This document shows positions 17,484 to 26,634 of a stretch of DNA of 64,000 nt, piece by piece (within the stretch, counting starts at the first letter, position 1; each line of letters begins with the position of its first letter). The stretch comes from Pseudomonas parakoreensis (GTDB lineage Bacteria > Pseudomonadota > Gammaproteobacteria > Pseudomonadales > Pseudomonadaceae), in contig NZ_BQHY01000003.1 in the NCBI RefSeq assembly GCF_021602155.1, positions 372,001 through 436,000 of the forward strand. The letters run 5' to 3'. The notes under the pieces were generated by a model. It was not told the DNA's origin. It worked only from the letters and a program-made list of their open reading frames with translations, and searched no databases. Position numbers and translations under genes: made by a program.

Positions 17484-18209
17484 TCAGCGTACCGAGCGCA
17501 GGGAGCTGTTGACCCGTGGCAGCACGCGGCCCATGACTTCGGCGATGTAGCTGAGAAACAGCGTGCCGACTGAGCTTTTGTATTGCTGCGGATCACGGCT
17601 GGCGATGGCCAGAATACCGTGGATGCCTTGGTGGCTGACGGCGACCACGGCGGTGGAGCCGATCTGCTTGCGTTGCTCTTCGCCGAACAGGAAGTCCAGC
17701 TCATGTTCACGCAGAGTGCCGCTGACGCTCTTGCCTTCGGTGAGCAGACCGCCGATCGCGGTTTGCGCGTCGGCATGAGTCACCCAGCGGCCAACCGGTA
17801 CCGGGTTGTCGCCGAGCAGGATCAGGCTGACAAAGGGCACCTGAAAGTCCTGGCGCAGACTGTCTTCGACACTGATCACCACGTCTTCCAGGCTGGCCGC
17901 GTCCATCAGCGACAGAATCAGGCGACGGGTCTTGTCGAACAGCCGGTCGTTGTCGCGGGCGACGTCCATCAAATGCGAGAGGCGATGACGCATCTCGATG
18001 TTGCGGTCGCGCAAAATGCTCATCTGCCGTTCGACCAGCGATACGGTGTCACCGCGCTGGTGGGGAATGCGCAAGGCGGGCAGCAGTTCTTCGTGCTCGA
18101 CGAAGAAGTCCGGATGAGCCTCCAGGTATGCGGCAACCGCTGCCGCCTCCAGGCTCTCGGACGCTGATTCGTCGGACTGTCGGGCGGGTACCTGAGGCTT
18201 ATCGGTCAT
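17484..18209 (-). CDS. DUF484 (YigA-like) GAF-type protein
   Basis: A 241-residue protein of the DUF484 family. An acidic N-terminus leads into [21 protein letters not shown], a helical linker ([19 protein letters not shown]) and a GAF-like C-terminal half ending with SPQ-type [13 protein letters not shown]. It always accompanies dapF and xerC in gammaproteobacteria. Its molecular function is not established. It lies 13 bases after dapF. Confidence 0.88.
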   Translation of the reverse strand: MTDKPQVPARQSDESASESLEAAAVAAYLEAHPDFFVEHEELLPALRIPHQRGDTVSLVERQMSILRDRNIEMRHRLSHLMDVARDNDRLFDKTRRLILSLMDAASLEDVVISVEDSLRQDFQVPFVSLILLGDNPVPVGRWVTHADAQTAIGGLLTEGKSVSGTLREHELDFLFGEEQRKQIGSTAVVAVSHQGIHGILAIASRDPQQYKSSVGTLFLSYIAEVMGRVLPRVNSSLRSVR

Positions 18210-18222
18210 GGCTTCTGCTCAC

Positions 18223-19053
18223 TCAAAGACGCACTTGTCCTTCGTATACACGCACTGCCGGGCCGGTCATCAGCACTGGCTGGCCAGGGCCTGCCCATTC
18301 AATGGACAGACGCCCGCCGGGCAGGTCGATCAACAGCGGCGAATCCATCCACCCCTGGCTGATAGCCGCGACAGCCGCGGCGCAAGCCCCGGTGCCGCAG
18401 GCCTGGGTCTCCCCGGCGCCGCGTTCCCAGACGCGCAATTGCGCGCGGTGGCGGTCGATGACCTGGATGAAACCGACGTTGACCCGTGCCGGAAAGCGCG
18501 GATGGTGTTCGATTTTCGGTCCCAGTTCATGCACCGGTGCGGTATTGATGTCCTGCACGCGCAGCACCGCATGGGGGTTACCCATCGACACGGCGGCCAG
18601 TTCGACCGTGGTGCCGTCGACTTCCAGCTGATAGCTGGACGCCTGCGCCGGTGTGTCGAACGGAATGTCCGCTGGCACCAGGCGTGGTGCGCCCATGTTC
18701 ACGCCGATCTGGCCGTCGTTACGCACATCCAGCTCGATGATGCCGCCCTTGGTCTCGACGCGAATCTGCCGTTTGGCGGTCAGGCGTTTGTCGAGCACGA
18801 AACGCGCGAAGCAGCGCGCACCGTTGCCGCACTGTTCCACTTCCGAGCCATCGGAGTTGAAGATCCGGTAACGGAAATCCACGTCCGGGTTGCTCGGCGC
18901 TTCGACAATCAGCAACTGGTCGAAACCGATACCGGTGTGCCGGTCGCCCCATTGCTTGGCGTGCTTGGGCTGAATATGCGCGTGCTGGCTGACCAGGTCG
19001 AGAACCATGAAGTCATTGCCCAGGCCGTGCATTTTGGTAAAACGCAGCAGCAT
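18223..19053 (-). CDS. dapF: Diaminopimelate epimerase
   Basis: Converts LL- to meso-diaminopimelate for lysine and peptidoglycan synthesis in the cytoplasm. It is 276 residues long and begins [17 protein letters not shown]. The two catalytic cysteines are in EQCGNGARC and [12 protein letters not shown]. The gene follows lysA with a three-base gap, so the last two steps of lysine synthesis are made from one message. Confidence 0.97.
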   Translation of the reverse strand: MLLRFTKMHGLGNDFMVLDLVSQHAHIQPKHAKQWGDRHTGIGFDQLLIVEAPSNPDVDFRYRIFNSDGSEVEQCGNGARCFARFVLDKRLTAKRQIRVETKGGIIELDVRNDGQIGVNMGAPRLVPADIPFDTPAQASSYQLEVDGTTVELAAVSMGNPHAVLRVQDINTAPVHELGPKIEHHPRFPARVNVGFIQVIDRHRAQLRVWERGAGETQACGTGACAAAVAAISQGWMDSPLLIDLPGGRLSIEWAGPGQPVLMTGPAVRVYEGQVRL

Positions 19054-19056
19054 GGG

Positions 19057-20304
19057 TTACTCCGGCAGCAGGCTTTCGCCGGCAAACAGCTCAGCCACGG
19101 TTTCGCGGCGGCGCACTTCCAAAACCTGATCACCGTCTACCAGCACTTCAGCGGCACGGCCGCGGGTGTTGTAGTTGGAACTCATCACAAAGCCATAGGC
19201 ACCGGCCGAATGCACGGCCAGCAGGTCGCCTTCTTCCAGCGCCAGCTCACGATCCTTGGCGAGGAAATCGCCGGTTTCGCAGATCGGGCCGACGATGTCG
19301 TATTTGCGCGCAGCGGAGTCACGCGGTTTGACGGCGGTGACGTCCATCCAGGCCTGATACAGCGCCGGGCGGATCAGATCGTTCATCGCCGCGTCGACGA
19401 TGGCGAAATCCTTGTGTTCGGTGTGCTTGAGGTATTCGACCTGGGTCAGCAGCACGCCGGCGTTGGCGACGATGAAGCGGCCCGGCTCGAACACCAATGC
19501 CAGATCACGACCATTCAAACGCTCGCGCACAGCCTTGATGTAGTCGCCGGCCAGTGGCGGCTCTTCATCGCGATAACGCACGCCCAGGCCGCCACCGAGA
19601 TCGATGTGGCGCAGGTGGATGCCGCAATCGCCGAGGCGATCGACCAGATCGAGCAGACGGTCGAGGGCATCGAGGAACGGTGGCAGGCTGGTCAGTTGCG
19701 AGCCGATGTGGCAGTCGACACCGATCACTTCCAGGTTCGGCAGGTGCGCCGCACGCACGTACACGTCTTCGGCGTCGGCAATGGCGATGCCGAACTTGTT
19801 CTCTTTGAGACCAGTGGAAATGTACGGGTGGGTGCCGGCATCGACGTCCGGGTTGACGCGCAACGAGATCGGCGCGCGAACGCCCAGTTCGGCAGCCACC
19901 ACTTGCAGGCGCTCCAGCTCGTCGGTGGATTCGACGTTGAAGCAGTGCACGCCGACTTCCAGGGCGCGACGCATGTCGTCACGGGTCTTGCCGACGCCGG
20001 AGAAGACGATCTTGTCGGCACTGCCGCCAGCGGCCAGCACACGCTCCAGTTCGCCACGGGAAACGATGTCGAAACCGGCGCCGAGACGGGCCAGGACATT
20101 CAGCACGCCGAGGTTGGAGTTGGCCTTGACCGCGTAGCAGACCAGGTGCGGCATGCCGGCCAGCGCATCGGCGTAGGCCAGATACTGGGCTTCGATGTGC
20201 GCACGCGAGTAGACATAGGTGGGCGTGCCGAAGCGGTCGGCGATGGCGGACAGCGCCACACCTTCCGCGAACAGCTCCCCGCCACGGTAGTTAAAAGCGT
20301 CCAT
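19057..20304 (-). CDS. lysA: Diaminopimelate decarboxylase
   Basis: PLP-dependent enzyme that converts meso-diaminopimelate to lysine. It is 415 residues. The PLP lysine is in LVCYAVKANSN, the phosphate-binding and HIGSQ motifs (VDCHIGSQLT) are present, GGGLGVRY follows, and the C-terminal ICETGDFLAKDRE block with catalytic Cys is intact. It lies 9 bases downstream of the lipoprotein gene lptM and 3 bases before dapF. Confidence 0.97.
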   Translation of the reverse strand: MDAFNYRGGELFAEGVALSAIADRFGTPTYVYSRAHIEAQYLAYADALAGMPHLVCYAVKANSNLGVLNVLARLGAGFDIVSRGELERVLAAGGSADKIVFSGVGKTRDDMRRALEVGVHCFNVESTDELERLQVVAAELGVRAPISLRVNPDVDAGTHPYISTGLKENKFGIAIADAEDVYVRAAHLPNLEVIGVDCHIGSQLTSLPPFLDALDRLLDLVDRLGDCGIHLRHIDLGGGLGVRYRDEEPPLAGDYIKAVRERLNGRDLALVFEPGRFIVANAGVLLTQVEYLKHTEHKDFAIVDAAMNDLIRPALYQAWMDVTAVKPRDSAARKYDIVGPICETGDFLAKDRELALEEGDLLAVHSAGAYGFVMSSNYNTRGRAAEVLVDGDQVLEVRRRETVAELFAGESLLPE

Positions 20305-20313
20305 GGCGATCCC

Positions 20314-20487
20314 TTATTGGTAAACGTCGTGCTTGTGTGCTTTGGACGGCTGCTTTTGCGAAGACTGGGCTTGCTCGGCCGGGTCCTGATCGTCATCCGG
20401 CAGGTACAGCGGGCCTTTTTGACCACAGGCCGAAACGAGGCAGGCAACCGCGACGAGCGCAGCAAGGGAAGAGATCAGGCGCTTCAT
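20314..20487 (-). CDS. lptM: Small lipoprotein LptM/LppL (YifL-like)
   Basis: A 57-residue outer-membrane lipoprotein precursor starting [20 protein letters not shown]. Signal peptide and lipobox end at the cysteine of [15 protein letters not shown], the hallmark of the YifL/LppL family. The E. coli homologue, LptM, helps LptD oxidative maturation in the LPS translocon. It is the first gene of the lysA-dapF-xerC operon, as in other Pseudomonas. The tail is hydrophilic and lysine/histidine rich ([12 protein letters not shown]). Confidence 0.9.
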   Translation of the reverse strand: MKRLISSLAALVAVACLVSACGQKGPLYLPDDDQDPAEQAQSSQKQPSKAHKHDVYQ

Positions 20488-20711
20488 GGCGAAATCCTTG
20501 AAAATGCGTTAATTGCGCCGGAGTATACCGGCCACCCGGCAGCTTGCCTATGCGAGGGGGTTCCCGTCCGGCGGGGCTCTCTGGATACTGGCAATTCCTG
20601 CGGGAGCGCTGGATGGGAAATGGTGCTTGGTCGTTAATCTTTGCAATCGGCCGGCAGCGTCCGTATCTTGCGGCGCTTGAGCCTGACCCGACATTTTTTG
20701 AGGTTGCCACA

Positions 20712-21038
20712 ATGAGTTTGTCCGAAGCGCGTTTCCACGATCTGGTCGATGCCACCCAGCAGGCGTTGGAAGAGTTGCTGGAGGATCATGCCGACGATAT
20801 CGAGATCACGGCCGGCATGATGACCATCAAGTTCGATAACGGCAGCCAGTTGATCATCAGTCGCCAGGAGCCGCTGCGTCAGCTGTGGCTGGCGGCGCGT
20901 TCCGGTGGATTCCATTTCGACTACGACGAAGAGTCGGGCAAATGGAGCTGCGAGAAGTCTGAAGAACTGCTCGGTGAAGTACTGGCTCGTTGCGTTCAGG
21001 ACCAGACCGGCCTCGAGCTGGACTTCGAAGAGATCTGA
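20712..21038 (+). CDS. cyaY: Frataxin-like iron-sulfur protein CyaY
   Basis: A 108-residue bacterial frataxin that binds iron and modulates IscS-dependent Fe-S cluster assembly. The start MSLSEARFHDLVDATQQALEE shows the acidic first helix. The sheet region contains IKFDNGSQLIISRQEP LRQLW and SGGFHFDYDEESGKW. It is divergent from lptM, the standard Pseudomonas arrangement. A GTG-started DUF1289 gene follows two bases after its stop. Confidence 0.95.
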   Translation: MSLSEARFHDLVDATQQALEELLEDHADDIEITAGMMTIKFDNGSQLIISRQEPLRQLWLAARSGGFHFDYDEESGKWSCEKSEELLGEVLARCVQDQTGLELDFEEI

Positions 21039-21040
21039 TC

Positions 21041-21259
21041 GTGACCGAGGTTGCCCCGCGCCCACCCAAGCCGCTCTACAGCAACGTCAGCCCAGCGGTG
21101 CCGTCACCGTGCAGCGGCGTGTGCCGGCTGGATGAGCAGAAGGTTTGCCTTGGCTGCTTCCGCCATGTCGAAGACATTCGTGAATGGCGTTCGGCGGACG
21201 ATCAACGCCGCCGGGTGATTGTTGCCCAGGCCGCCAGGCGCAGAACCACCTCCCTGTAG
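21041..21259 (+). CDS. DUF1289 cysteine-rich small protein
   Basis: A 72-residue protein with the DUF1289 signature: SPCSGVCRLDEQKVCLGCFRH holds four cysteines likely to bind metal, followed by IREWRSADDQRRRVI. It starts at GTG 21,041, two bases after cyaY, so it is probably co-translated with it. The stop codon TAG lies inside the first bases of the REPIN that begins at 21,254. Function unknown; the cysteine pattern suggests a metal or Fe-S site. Confidence 0.85.
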   Translation: MTEVAPRPPKPLYSNVSPAVPSPCSGVCRLDEQKVCLGCFRHVEDIREWRSADDQRRRVIVAQAARRRTTSL

Positions 21260-21335
21260 GAGCTGCCGCAGGCTGCGATCTTTTGATCTTGCTCCTTTAA
21301 AAGCAAAGATCGCAGCCTGCGGCAGCTCCTACAGG
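21254..21335. repeat. REPIN, family B
   Basis: CTGTAGGAGCTGCCGCAGGC on the left and its reverse complement on the right, with a central ATC-rich spacer. The same element occurs at 39,978-40,055 and 54,698-54,780. Its left end supplies the stop codon of the DUF1289 gene. Confidence 0.85.
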
Positions 21336-21420
21336 GTTAGCGGGGTGCCGGGTGGGTGGCTTGTATATTTTTTGAGCTGTGATAGTGTCCGAACACGCCT
21401 CAACCCATCGAGGCCTGGTG

Positions 21421-21457
21421 AAAACCCCGTCTTTTTTGGCGGGGTTTTGCTTTTTTT
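21421..21457 (+). terminator. Terminator-like hairpin just upstream of rnk
   Basis: AAAACCCCG (21,421-21,429) and CGGGGTTTT (21,440-21,448) with a T-rich loop, followed by GC and a run of T. It lies only ~30 bases before the rnk start codon. It may end the cyaY transcript or act as an attenuator if the rnk promoter is upstream. Confidence 0.75.
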
Positions 21458-21487
21458 GTGTGCAGAAGAAAGGAGTCTGCCCGGATC

Positions 21488-21907
21488 ATGACCGCACCTT
21501 CCATCACCCTTACCCGTCTGGACGTACAACGTCTGGAGCGCCTGATCGACAACCTGAACGAGAAAGACCAGGCTGCGCCGGGCGTGATCGCGCTGCAAAC
21601 CGAACTGGACCGCGCCGATACACTGGTCGGCCACGATGAAGTGCCCGCTGATGTCGTGACGATGAATTCCCGCGTGCACTGCCGCGAAGAAGGCAGCGGC
21701 AAGGATTATCACCTGACGCTGGTCTATCCCAAGGATGCCAATGCTGACGAAGGCAAGATCTCGATCCTCGCACCGGTCGGCAGCGCGCTGCTGGGCCTGA
21801 AGGTCGGTCAGCACATCGACTGGCCCGCGCCGGGTGGCAAGACCCTGAAACTGACTTTGCTGGAAGTCGAGTCGCAACCGGCCAACGGCGGTGATTTCCG
21901 CGAGTGA
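21488..21907 (+). CDS. rnk: Regulator of nucleoside diphosphate kinase
   Basis: A 139-residue GreA/GreB-related protein without the full coiled-coil, known to affect nucleoside diphosphate kinase and alginate in Pseudomonas. The N-terminal helix LTRLDVQRLERLIDNL is followed by a C-terminal FKBP-like half (LTLVYPKDANADEGKISILAPVGSALLGL, KVGQHIDWPAPGG). The start at 21,488 follows AAAGGAG. The gene is convergent with cyaA, whose stop is eight bases away. Confidence 0.93.
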   Translation: MTAPSITLTRLDVQRLERLIDNLNEKDQAAPGVIALQTELDRADTLVGHDEVPADVVTMNSRVHCREEGSGKDYHLTLVYPKDANADEGKISILAPVGSALLGLKVGQHIDWPAPGGKTLKLTLLEVESQPANGGDFRE

Positions 21908-21914
21908 CCCCGCC

Positions 21915-24758
21915 TCAGATCTGTTCGAGCGCCTCGTTCAGGGCGCGCTCCAGGTCGGCCTTGTAGCGCAAATACAGATTGCTTGAACTCTGCCCGTCAC
22001 CAAGCAGGCCCGAGAGGTCCAGGTCGGTGATGTAGCAGCGATAGCGCTCGGTTTCGCGGCGCTGTTCGACGATCTCCCGGGCGACCACGCTAAACAGCTG
22101 GTCGCCATGTTCGAGCTCGCTGAATTCTCGTTGATTGCAATACAGGGTGACCTGCACTTCGCCCGGTGCGGCTTTGCCAATGATTGCCTGCACATCGTAG
22201 AACGGTTTGTTCACCGGGGTTTGCGGCGCCGACCGTGCTTCGACCCGGCGCGCGCGCCCCGGGCCTGAAGGCAATAACTGGTAATACAAGGTTTCGAGGC
22301 TGATCGCCGGGCTGCCGTCCATCGGCAACAGTGCTTCTCGCCGGTACTGGATCGATTGCAGGAATCGCTGCAGCGGCACCAGCAGGCTCTGTTCGTCGTG
22401 GTACGGCAGATGCTGTTGCCACAGCGCGTTGAACTCATCCAGCACGTACAACTCGGCCTGTTGTTCGGTAATCCGGTAGAACACCTGAATCGCCTCCGGC
22501 TGGCCCATGGGCAGAATCAGCGCGAGGTCATGATCCTCCAGCGCCATCGGATCCAGGTGCAGCGGGCTATAGCGCGGCTGTTCTTCACCCAGATAATCGA
22601 GCAGCGCCGGCAGGGTGGCGAGCGCGACATGATTGACCTGGCCCGGCACCAGTTCCAGCACGTGATAGTGCTGTTGCACCTGAATCAGGTAGCGGTGATT
22701 GAGCTCGCTGAGCAGCAGAGTCTGCGCAGTATCGATGACTTCTTCGACGCGCCGGGCAATGAACTGTGCGCGGTTGTGGCAGAAGCAGCGCACTTTCAAT
22801 GACGGCTGCTGCGGGCCGCGCGGCAGGTTGTTGAGGTAGTCGCGCAGGCAATCGAGCAATGCGTGGGGACCGTCGAAGCGGTTGACCAGCACTTCGTTCC
22901 AGCTGTTGAGCGTGACCTGATCGAGGGTCAATACAAGGTTTTCGCGCACCCCGGCGTAACTCAACGAATCGGTGCGCTCGGTGGTCATCAGGATGTTCAG
23001 GTCGCGATGATGCTTGAGCGGGTCGACACCGACGTTGACCAGTATCAGCACCTCGCTCGGCATCGCGGCGCGCAGCAGCGGCTCTTCTGCAACGGTTGGC
23101 AGGGGCAGGGCGATGCACTGCTGCAGGCTGCCGAGCAAGTTGAACAACTCGAACTCGCTCATGTCGCTGGTGCCGGGATGAAGGGCCAGGCGCGTGCTGC
23201 TGTCGATCACGCCGTTGCGATGGCACCAGGTCAGCAGCTCGAGCAACTCGCGGCTGCGCTTGATCGGCGCAAAGTGCTCCCATTCCAGGGCGTTCAGGCT
23301 GCCGTTGTACAAGCCCCACTGGGTTTGCCCGGGCTCTTTCTTGTTCGGCGACTGCACCAGGGTCAAGGTGTCTTCGGCGAGGTCCGGGGCGATGCCGGGA
23401 TTGATGAATTCGACCTTGTCGGCCTTGCGCTCGAACGCGGCGTACAGACGACGGCCAAGCACGTTCAGGTCGCGCTTGTTGATCAGGCTGACGGTCTGTT
23501 CGCTGCGGGCAAACTGGGTCAGGAAGCGGTAGCTGTAATTCAGCTCATTGACCAGGGCGCGGCGTTCAGCGCTGACCTGGCGGACTTTCCACTGGCTGCG
23601 GCTGTCGAGCAAGGCCAGTTGGCGCTGATCCCAATGCCATTCGTGCGCCAGGCGTTCCAGCAGCGAGCGCTGCCAGCTCTGGGTGCGGCTGCTGCCAGTG
23701 AGCTTGCGGTTGACCTTGAGGTACAACGCGCGTCGTACCAGCTCCAGCCGCTCCGGCTCGTTGCGGGCGGTCAGGTACTCTTCGATGCGTCGGTACACGA
23801 CCATGTACGGATCCAGCTCATCCAGATCCAGTTGATTGGCAAACACGGCCTGCTTGTAACGCAGGCTCAAGCACTGCACTTTCGGGTGTTCGCTGGCGTA
23901 GACCTCGGTCAGCAACAATTTGAGTACCGATTTGTAGGGCGACTCAATGCCCTTGAACAGTTGCCACAGGCCGGCGCCGATGAACTCGCCCGGCGGAATC
24001 GTCGCCAAATGCCCGAGATCCAGCGTCTCGTCGGCGCGGATGAAGCGCTTGGACAGCAAAGTGTGGGTGTACAAGTCGTACGCACTTTCTTCGTAGACCG
24101 GCACCAGCCACCAGATCGGCGTGCGTCCGCCCAGCCAGATCGCGGTGCGATAAAACTCGTCCAGCAGCAGATAGTGCTGAGTGCTGCCGCAATTTTCGGA
24201 GCTGAGCTGGCTGTCGCGTTCGCCTGTGACGAAACGCACCGGGTCGATCAGAAAGAAGTGCGCCTCGGCGCCCTGGGTTGCGGCCCAAGCTTCGAGCAGC
24301 TGGCATTTTTTGCGCAGCTCGGCGATCTCACTTTCGCCCAGATCCGGCGCATGGCAGACCCACACGTCCATGTCGCTCTGATCGGCCTGGGCCAGGGTGC
24401 CGAGGCTGCCCATCAGGAACAGCCCGTGAATCGGCCGTGGCGGGTTGCTGCCGTGGCGTGGTTTGTAGGAGAACGAGCGAGTCAGGCGTTGTGCTTCGGC
24501 GAGGGCGATGGCGTCCGGTTCATAGTTGGACAGCCCGGCTGGCGTGCTGCCGGACACATAGCCCGGCAGCAGCGGATGATTGACGTGGAAGAACAGCGGC
24601 AGCAGGGTCAGCACGCCTTGCTGGCGGGTCGACAGCCCTTCGAGTGCCCGGCCAAGGCGACCTTCATTGAGCTTGAGAAAACGCGCGCGCAGCTGGCTGA
24701 GTACCTTGCGGTCGATGCCTTCGTCCAGATCGGGGCGGATTTCATGGGTGCGCGTCAT
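21915..24758 (-). CDS. cyaA: Class I adenylate cyclase CyaA
   Basis: A 947-residue enterobacterial-type (class I) adenylate cyclase producing cAMP in the cytoplasm. The N-terminal part shows FLPLFFHVNHPLLPGYVSG-like sequence and the nucleotidyltransferase core FLMGSLGTLAQADQSDMDVW, with GS and paired Asp. The large C-terminal half is the regulatory domain. Length and order match the family, and the location beside rnk is conserved in Pseudomonas. Confidence 0.95.
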   Translation of the reverse strand: MTRTHEIRPDLDEGIDRKVLSQLRARFLKLNEGRLGRALEGLSTRQQGVLTLLPLFFHVNHPLLPGYVSGSTPAGLSNYEPDAIALAEAQRLTRSFSYKPRHGSNPPRPIHGLFLMGSLGTLAQADQSDMDVWVCHAPDLGESEIAELRKKCQLLEAWAATQGAEAHFFLIDPVRFVTGERDSQLSSENCGSTQHYLLLDEFYRTAIWLGGRTPIWWLVPVYEESAYDLYTHTLLSKRFIRADETLDLGHLATIPPGEFIGAGLWQLFKGIESPYKSVLKLLLTEVYASEHPKVQCLSLRYKQAVFANQLDLDELDPYMVVYRRIEEYLTARNEPERLELVRRALYLKVNRKLTGSSRTQSWQRSLLERLAHEWHWDQRQLALLDSRSQWKVRQVSAERRALVNELNYSYRFLTQFARSEQTVSLINKRDLNVLGRRLYAAFERKADKVEFINPGIAPDLAEDTLTLVQSPNKKEPGQTQWGLYNGSLNALEWEHFAPIKRSRELLELLTWCHRNGVIDSSTRLALHPGTSDMSEFELFNLLGSLQQCIALPLPTVAEEPLLRAAMPSEVLILVNVGVDPLKHHRDLNILMTTERTDSLSYAGVRENLVLTLDQVTLNSWNEVLVNRFDGPHALLDCLRDYLNNLPRGPQQPSLKVRCFCHNRAQFIARRVEEVIDTAQTLLLSELNHRYLIQVQQHYHVLELVPGQVNHVALATLPALLDYLGEEQPRYSPLHLDPMALEDHDLALILPMGQPEAIQVFYRITEQQAELYVLDEFNALWQQHLPYHDEQSLLVPLQRFLQSIQYRREALLPMDGSPAISLETLYYQLLPSGPGRARRVEARSAPQTPVNKPFYDVQAIIGKAAPGEVQVTLYCNQREFSELEHGDQLFSVVAREIVEQRRETERYRCYITDLDLSGLLGDGQSSSNLYLRYKADLERALNEALEQI

Positions 24759-24940
24759 GTCAGCTCAAACCGGCTCGTGGGCTCGGACGAAGAGGGTCTC
24801 GGAATGGGAGGCAGTTTAGCCTTTGCACGGCGGGACTTTTAAGCTGAATTTGTTTTTTGACGTCAGATTTTTAGCGCGAGGGCCGGGCAGGCCCGCGGAA
24901 ATCCCGTGGCAGGAGTTCCCGTGGGCAAAAGAAGGGGGGA

Positions 24941-25186
24941 TCAGGCGGTTTCCTGCTCTCTCAGAATGGTCAGCACGGTTTGCACATTTTGCGCGGCATC
25001 GCGACCCAGGCTGGTCAGATACCCGCCATCGGGCTGGTCGGTGAGTTCTTTTTCGAAGAGGCGTTTGGCGGCGGCAATGTGTTTCGGGGCAGCGGTCTGA
25101 TGAATTTTCAAACCTTCCTGGGAACTGTCCAGGTTGAAGAGTGCGAGGACTTCCAGTTCGGCAACCAACTCAGGGGTAAGCGACAT
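24941..25186 (-). CDS. TIGR02647 family protein
   Basis: An 81-residue protein starting MSLTPELVAELEVLALFNLD, typical of the short TIGR02647 family of unknown function in gammaproteobacteria. The middle has AAKRLFEKELTDQPDGGYLTSLG and the end is a helix. No membrane helix or cofactor motif is seen. It is flanked by short intergenic regions, the right one carrying a REPIN. Confidence 0.8.
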   Translation of the reverse strand: MSLTPELVAELEVLALFNLDSSQEGLKIHQTAAPKHIAAAKRLFEKELTDQPDGGYLTSLGRDAAQNVQTVLTILREQETA

Positions 25187-25340
25187 AAGGACTCCAGACT
25201 TTCTAGGAATTGGACGACAGCGTCCCTAAGGTGAACCCGCTTTTGCGGCATGTCCAGTGCTCAGATCAGGGATTTTGTCTTGAGGCGGATTCCAGTGTAG
25301 TCGGGGCCGGAGAGATGGCTGGATGGATGGGTGACAAATT

Positions 25341-25432
25341 GTGTGGGAGTGAGCCTGCTCGCGAAAGCGGTGTGTCATATAGCGTTGTTTTTGCTGATAC
25401 ACGGCATTCGCGATCAGGCTCGCTCCCACAAG
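25341..25432. repeat. REPIN, family C
   Basis: GTGTGGGAGTGAGCCTGCTC at the left and GATCAGGCTCGCTCCCACA at the right form an imperfect inverted pair with a ~50-base centre. Related copies lie at 26,540-26,631 and 47,833-47,901. Confidence 0.8.
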
Positions 25433-25446
25433 GGGATATGTTTTGC

Positions 25447-25731
25447 TTACTGCTTTTCCGCTGGCAGCTCGGGCAGCGCACGCAGTGCGGTTTCATACCA
25501 CTCGGTATCGAACGCGCGGTCTTCGTCGAGCATCGCGTCAATCTCATAGGCCAGCACGTGCGCCATCAGGTTGAGGATCTCTTCGCGCTCGACACCCACC
25601 AGGGTCAACTTGTTGAAGGTCGCCTTGGCGGCTGGCGGGTTGTCGCTTTCGATCTGGTTCTCGATGGCTTCGATCAACGTCGCCTCGGTGAACTCTTCTT
25701 CGTCGTTGTCGATGTCTGTCGGCTCGCTCAT
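25447..25731 (-). CDS. Conserved acidic hypothetical protein
   Basis: A 94-residue acidic protein starting MSEPTDIDNDEEEFTEATLI. It has helical segments (IEAIENQIESDNPPAAKATFNKL; EEILNLMAHVLAYEIDAML) and a tail FDTEWYETALRALPEL. I recognise it only as a type found in Pseudomonas and relatives; function unknown. The divergent gene is a glutathione S-transferase. The ORF is credible because of its codon-like composition and clean start. Confidence 0.7.
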   Translation of the reverse strand: MSEPTDIDNDEEEFTEATLIEAIENQIESDNPPAAKATFNKLTLVGVEREEILNLMAHVLAYEIDAMLDEDRAFDTEWYETALRALPELPAEKQ

Positions 25732-25854
25732 GGCAGGCTCCTCAAGGAAAGGCGCCAGTTTACCCGCATTCAGCGGCGTGATGCTGCTGGCAGGATCGTG
25801 ACGGGCGATCTATAAATAGTGCCTGCCCACCCCGCACGGCCTGGAGGCTATGTG

Positions 25855-26514
25855 ATGTTCAAGCTCTATGGATTCGCTGTCAGCAACTACTACAACATGG
25901 TCAAACTGGCACTGCTGGAAAAAGGCCTGGCGTTCGAAGAAGTCACCTTCTACCCGACGCAGACCCCGGAGTCGCTGGCGATCAGCCCGCGCGGCAAAGT
26001 ACCGGTACTCGGTGTCGATGCCGGATTTATTAACGAAACCGCGATCATCCTCGAATACCTTGAGCAGACCCAGAAAGGTACGCCGCTGCTGCCGAGCGAT
26101 CCATTCGAGCGAGCGCAGGTGTTGGCGATTGCCAAGGAAATCGAGCTGTACATCGAGCTGCCGGGTCGCGCCTGTTATGGCGAGGCGTTCTTCGGCGCGA
26201 CGGTGCCGGACGCGATCAAGGAGAAAACCAAAGCCGAGCTGTTGCTGGGTTTTGCGGCACTGGGCCGACACGGCAAGTTCGCGCCGTACGTGGCGGGCGA
26301 CAGCCTGAGCATTGCGGATTTGTACTTTCTGTACAGCGTGCCGCTGGCCTGTGCGGTCGGGCAAAAACTGTTCGGGATCGATTGGCTGGCGGAGATGCCG
26401 AAAGCCAAGGCGCTGCTGGAGCAGCTTGAGCAGAATCCGCATGTGCAGAAGATTGCGGCGGACAAAGAGGCGGCGATGCCGGCGTTTTTGGCGATGATCG
26501 CTGCCAAGAAGTGA
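25855..26514 (+). CDS. Glutathione S-transferase family protein
   Basis: A 219-residue cytosolic GST. The thioredoxin-fold N-terminal domain begins MFKLYGFAVSNYYNMVKLAL and carries SPRGKVPVLGVD and the ETAIILEYL glutathione-binding block; an all-helical C-terminal domain follows. The start at 25,855 has GGAGG six to ten bases upstream. Substrate unknown. It is a single-gene unit followed by a REPIN and the convergent argH. Confidence 0.9.
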   Translation: MFKLYGFAVSNYYNMVKLALLEKGLAFEEVTFYPTQTPESLAISPRGKVPVLGVDAGFINETAIILEYLEQTQKGTPLLPSDPFERAQVLAIAKEIELYIELPGRACYGEAFFGATVPDAIKEKTKAELLLGFAALGRHGKFAPYVAGDSLSIADLYFLYSVPLACAVGQKLFGIDWLAEMPKAKALLEQLEQNPHVQKIAADKEAAMPAFLAMIAAKK

Positions 26515-26539
26515 ATATTGCAGCGTTTGTAAATAGGTA

Positions 26540-26631
26540 ATCGCTGGCAAGCCAGCTCCCACAGGTCTTTGGGTCGAACACAAAATCGTGTTCCAACAGA
26601 GAACCCTGTGGGAGCGGGCTTGCCCGCGATG
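26540..26631. repeat. REPIN, family C
   Basis: TCGCTGGCAAGCCAGCTCCC at the left and GGGAGCGGGCTTGCCCGCGA at the right enclose ~50 bases. It abuts the 3' end of argH (stop at 26,635-26,637). Confidence 0.8.
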
Positions 26632-26634
26632 CTT

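Noticed and set aside
18208-20637. An 809-codon plus-strand frame opposite dapF and lysA
   Set aside because: It spans two certain genes and their junction, and its protein has no recognisable fold or family; GC-rich antisense artefact.
22863-24842. A 659-codon plus-strand frame opposite cyaA
   Set aside because: Gln/Ala-rich shadow of the class I adenylate cyclase gene.
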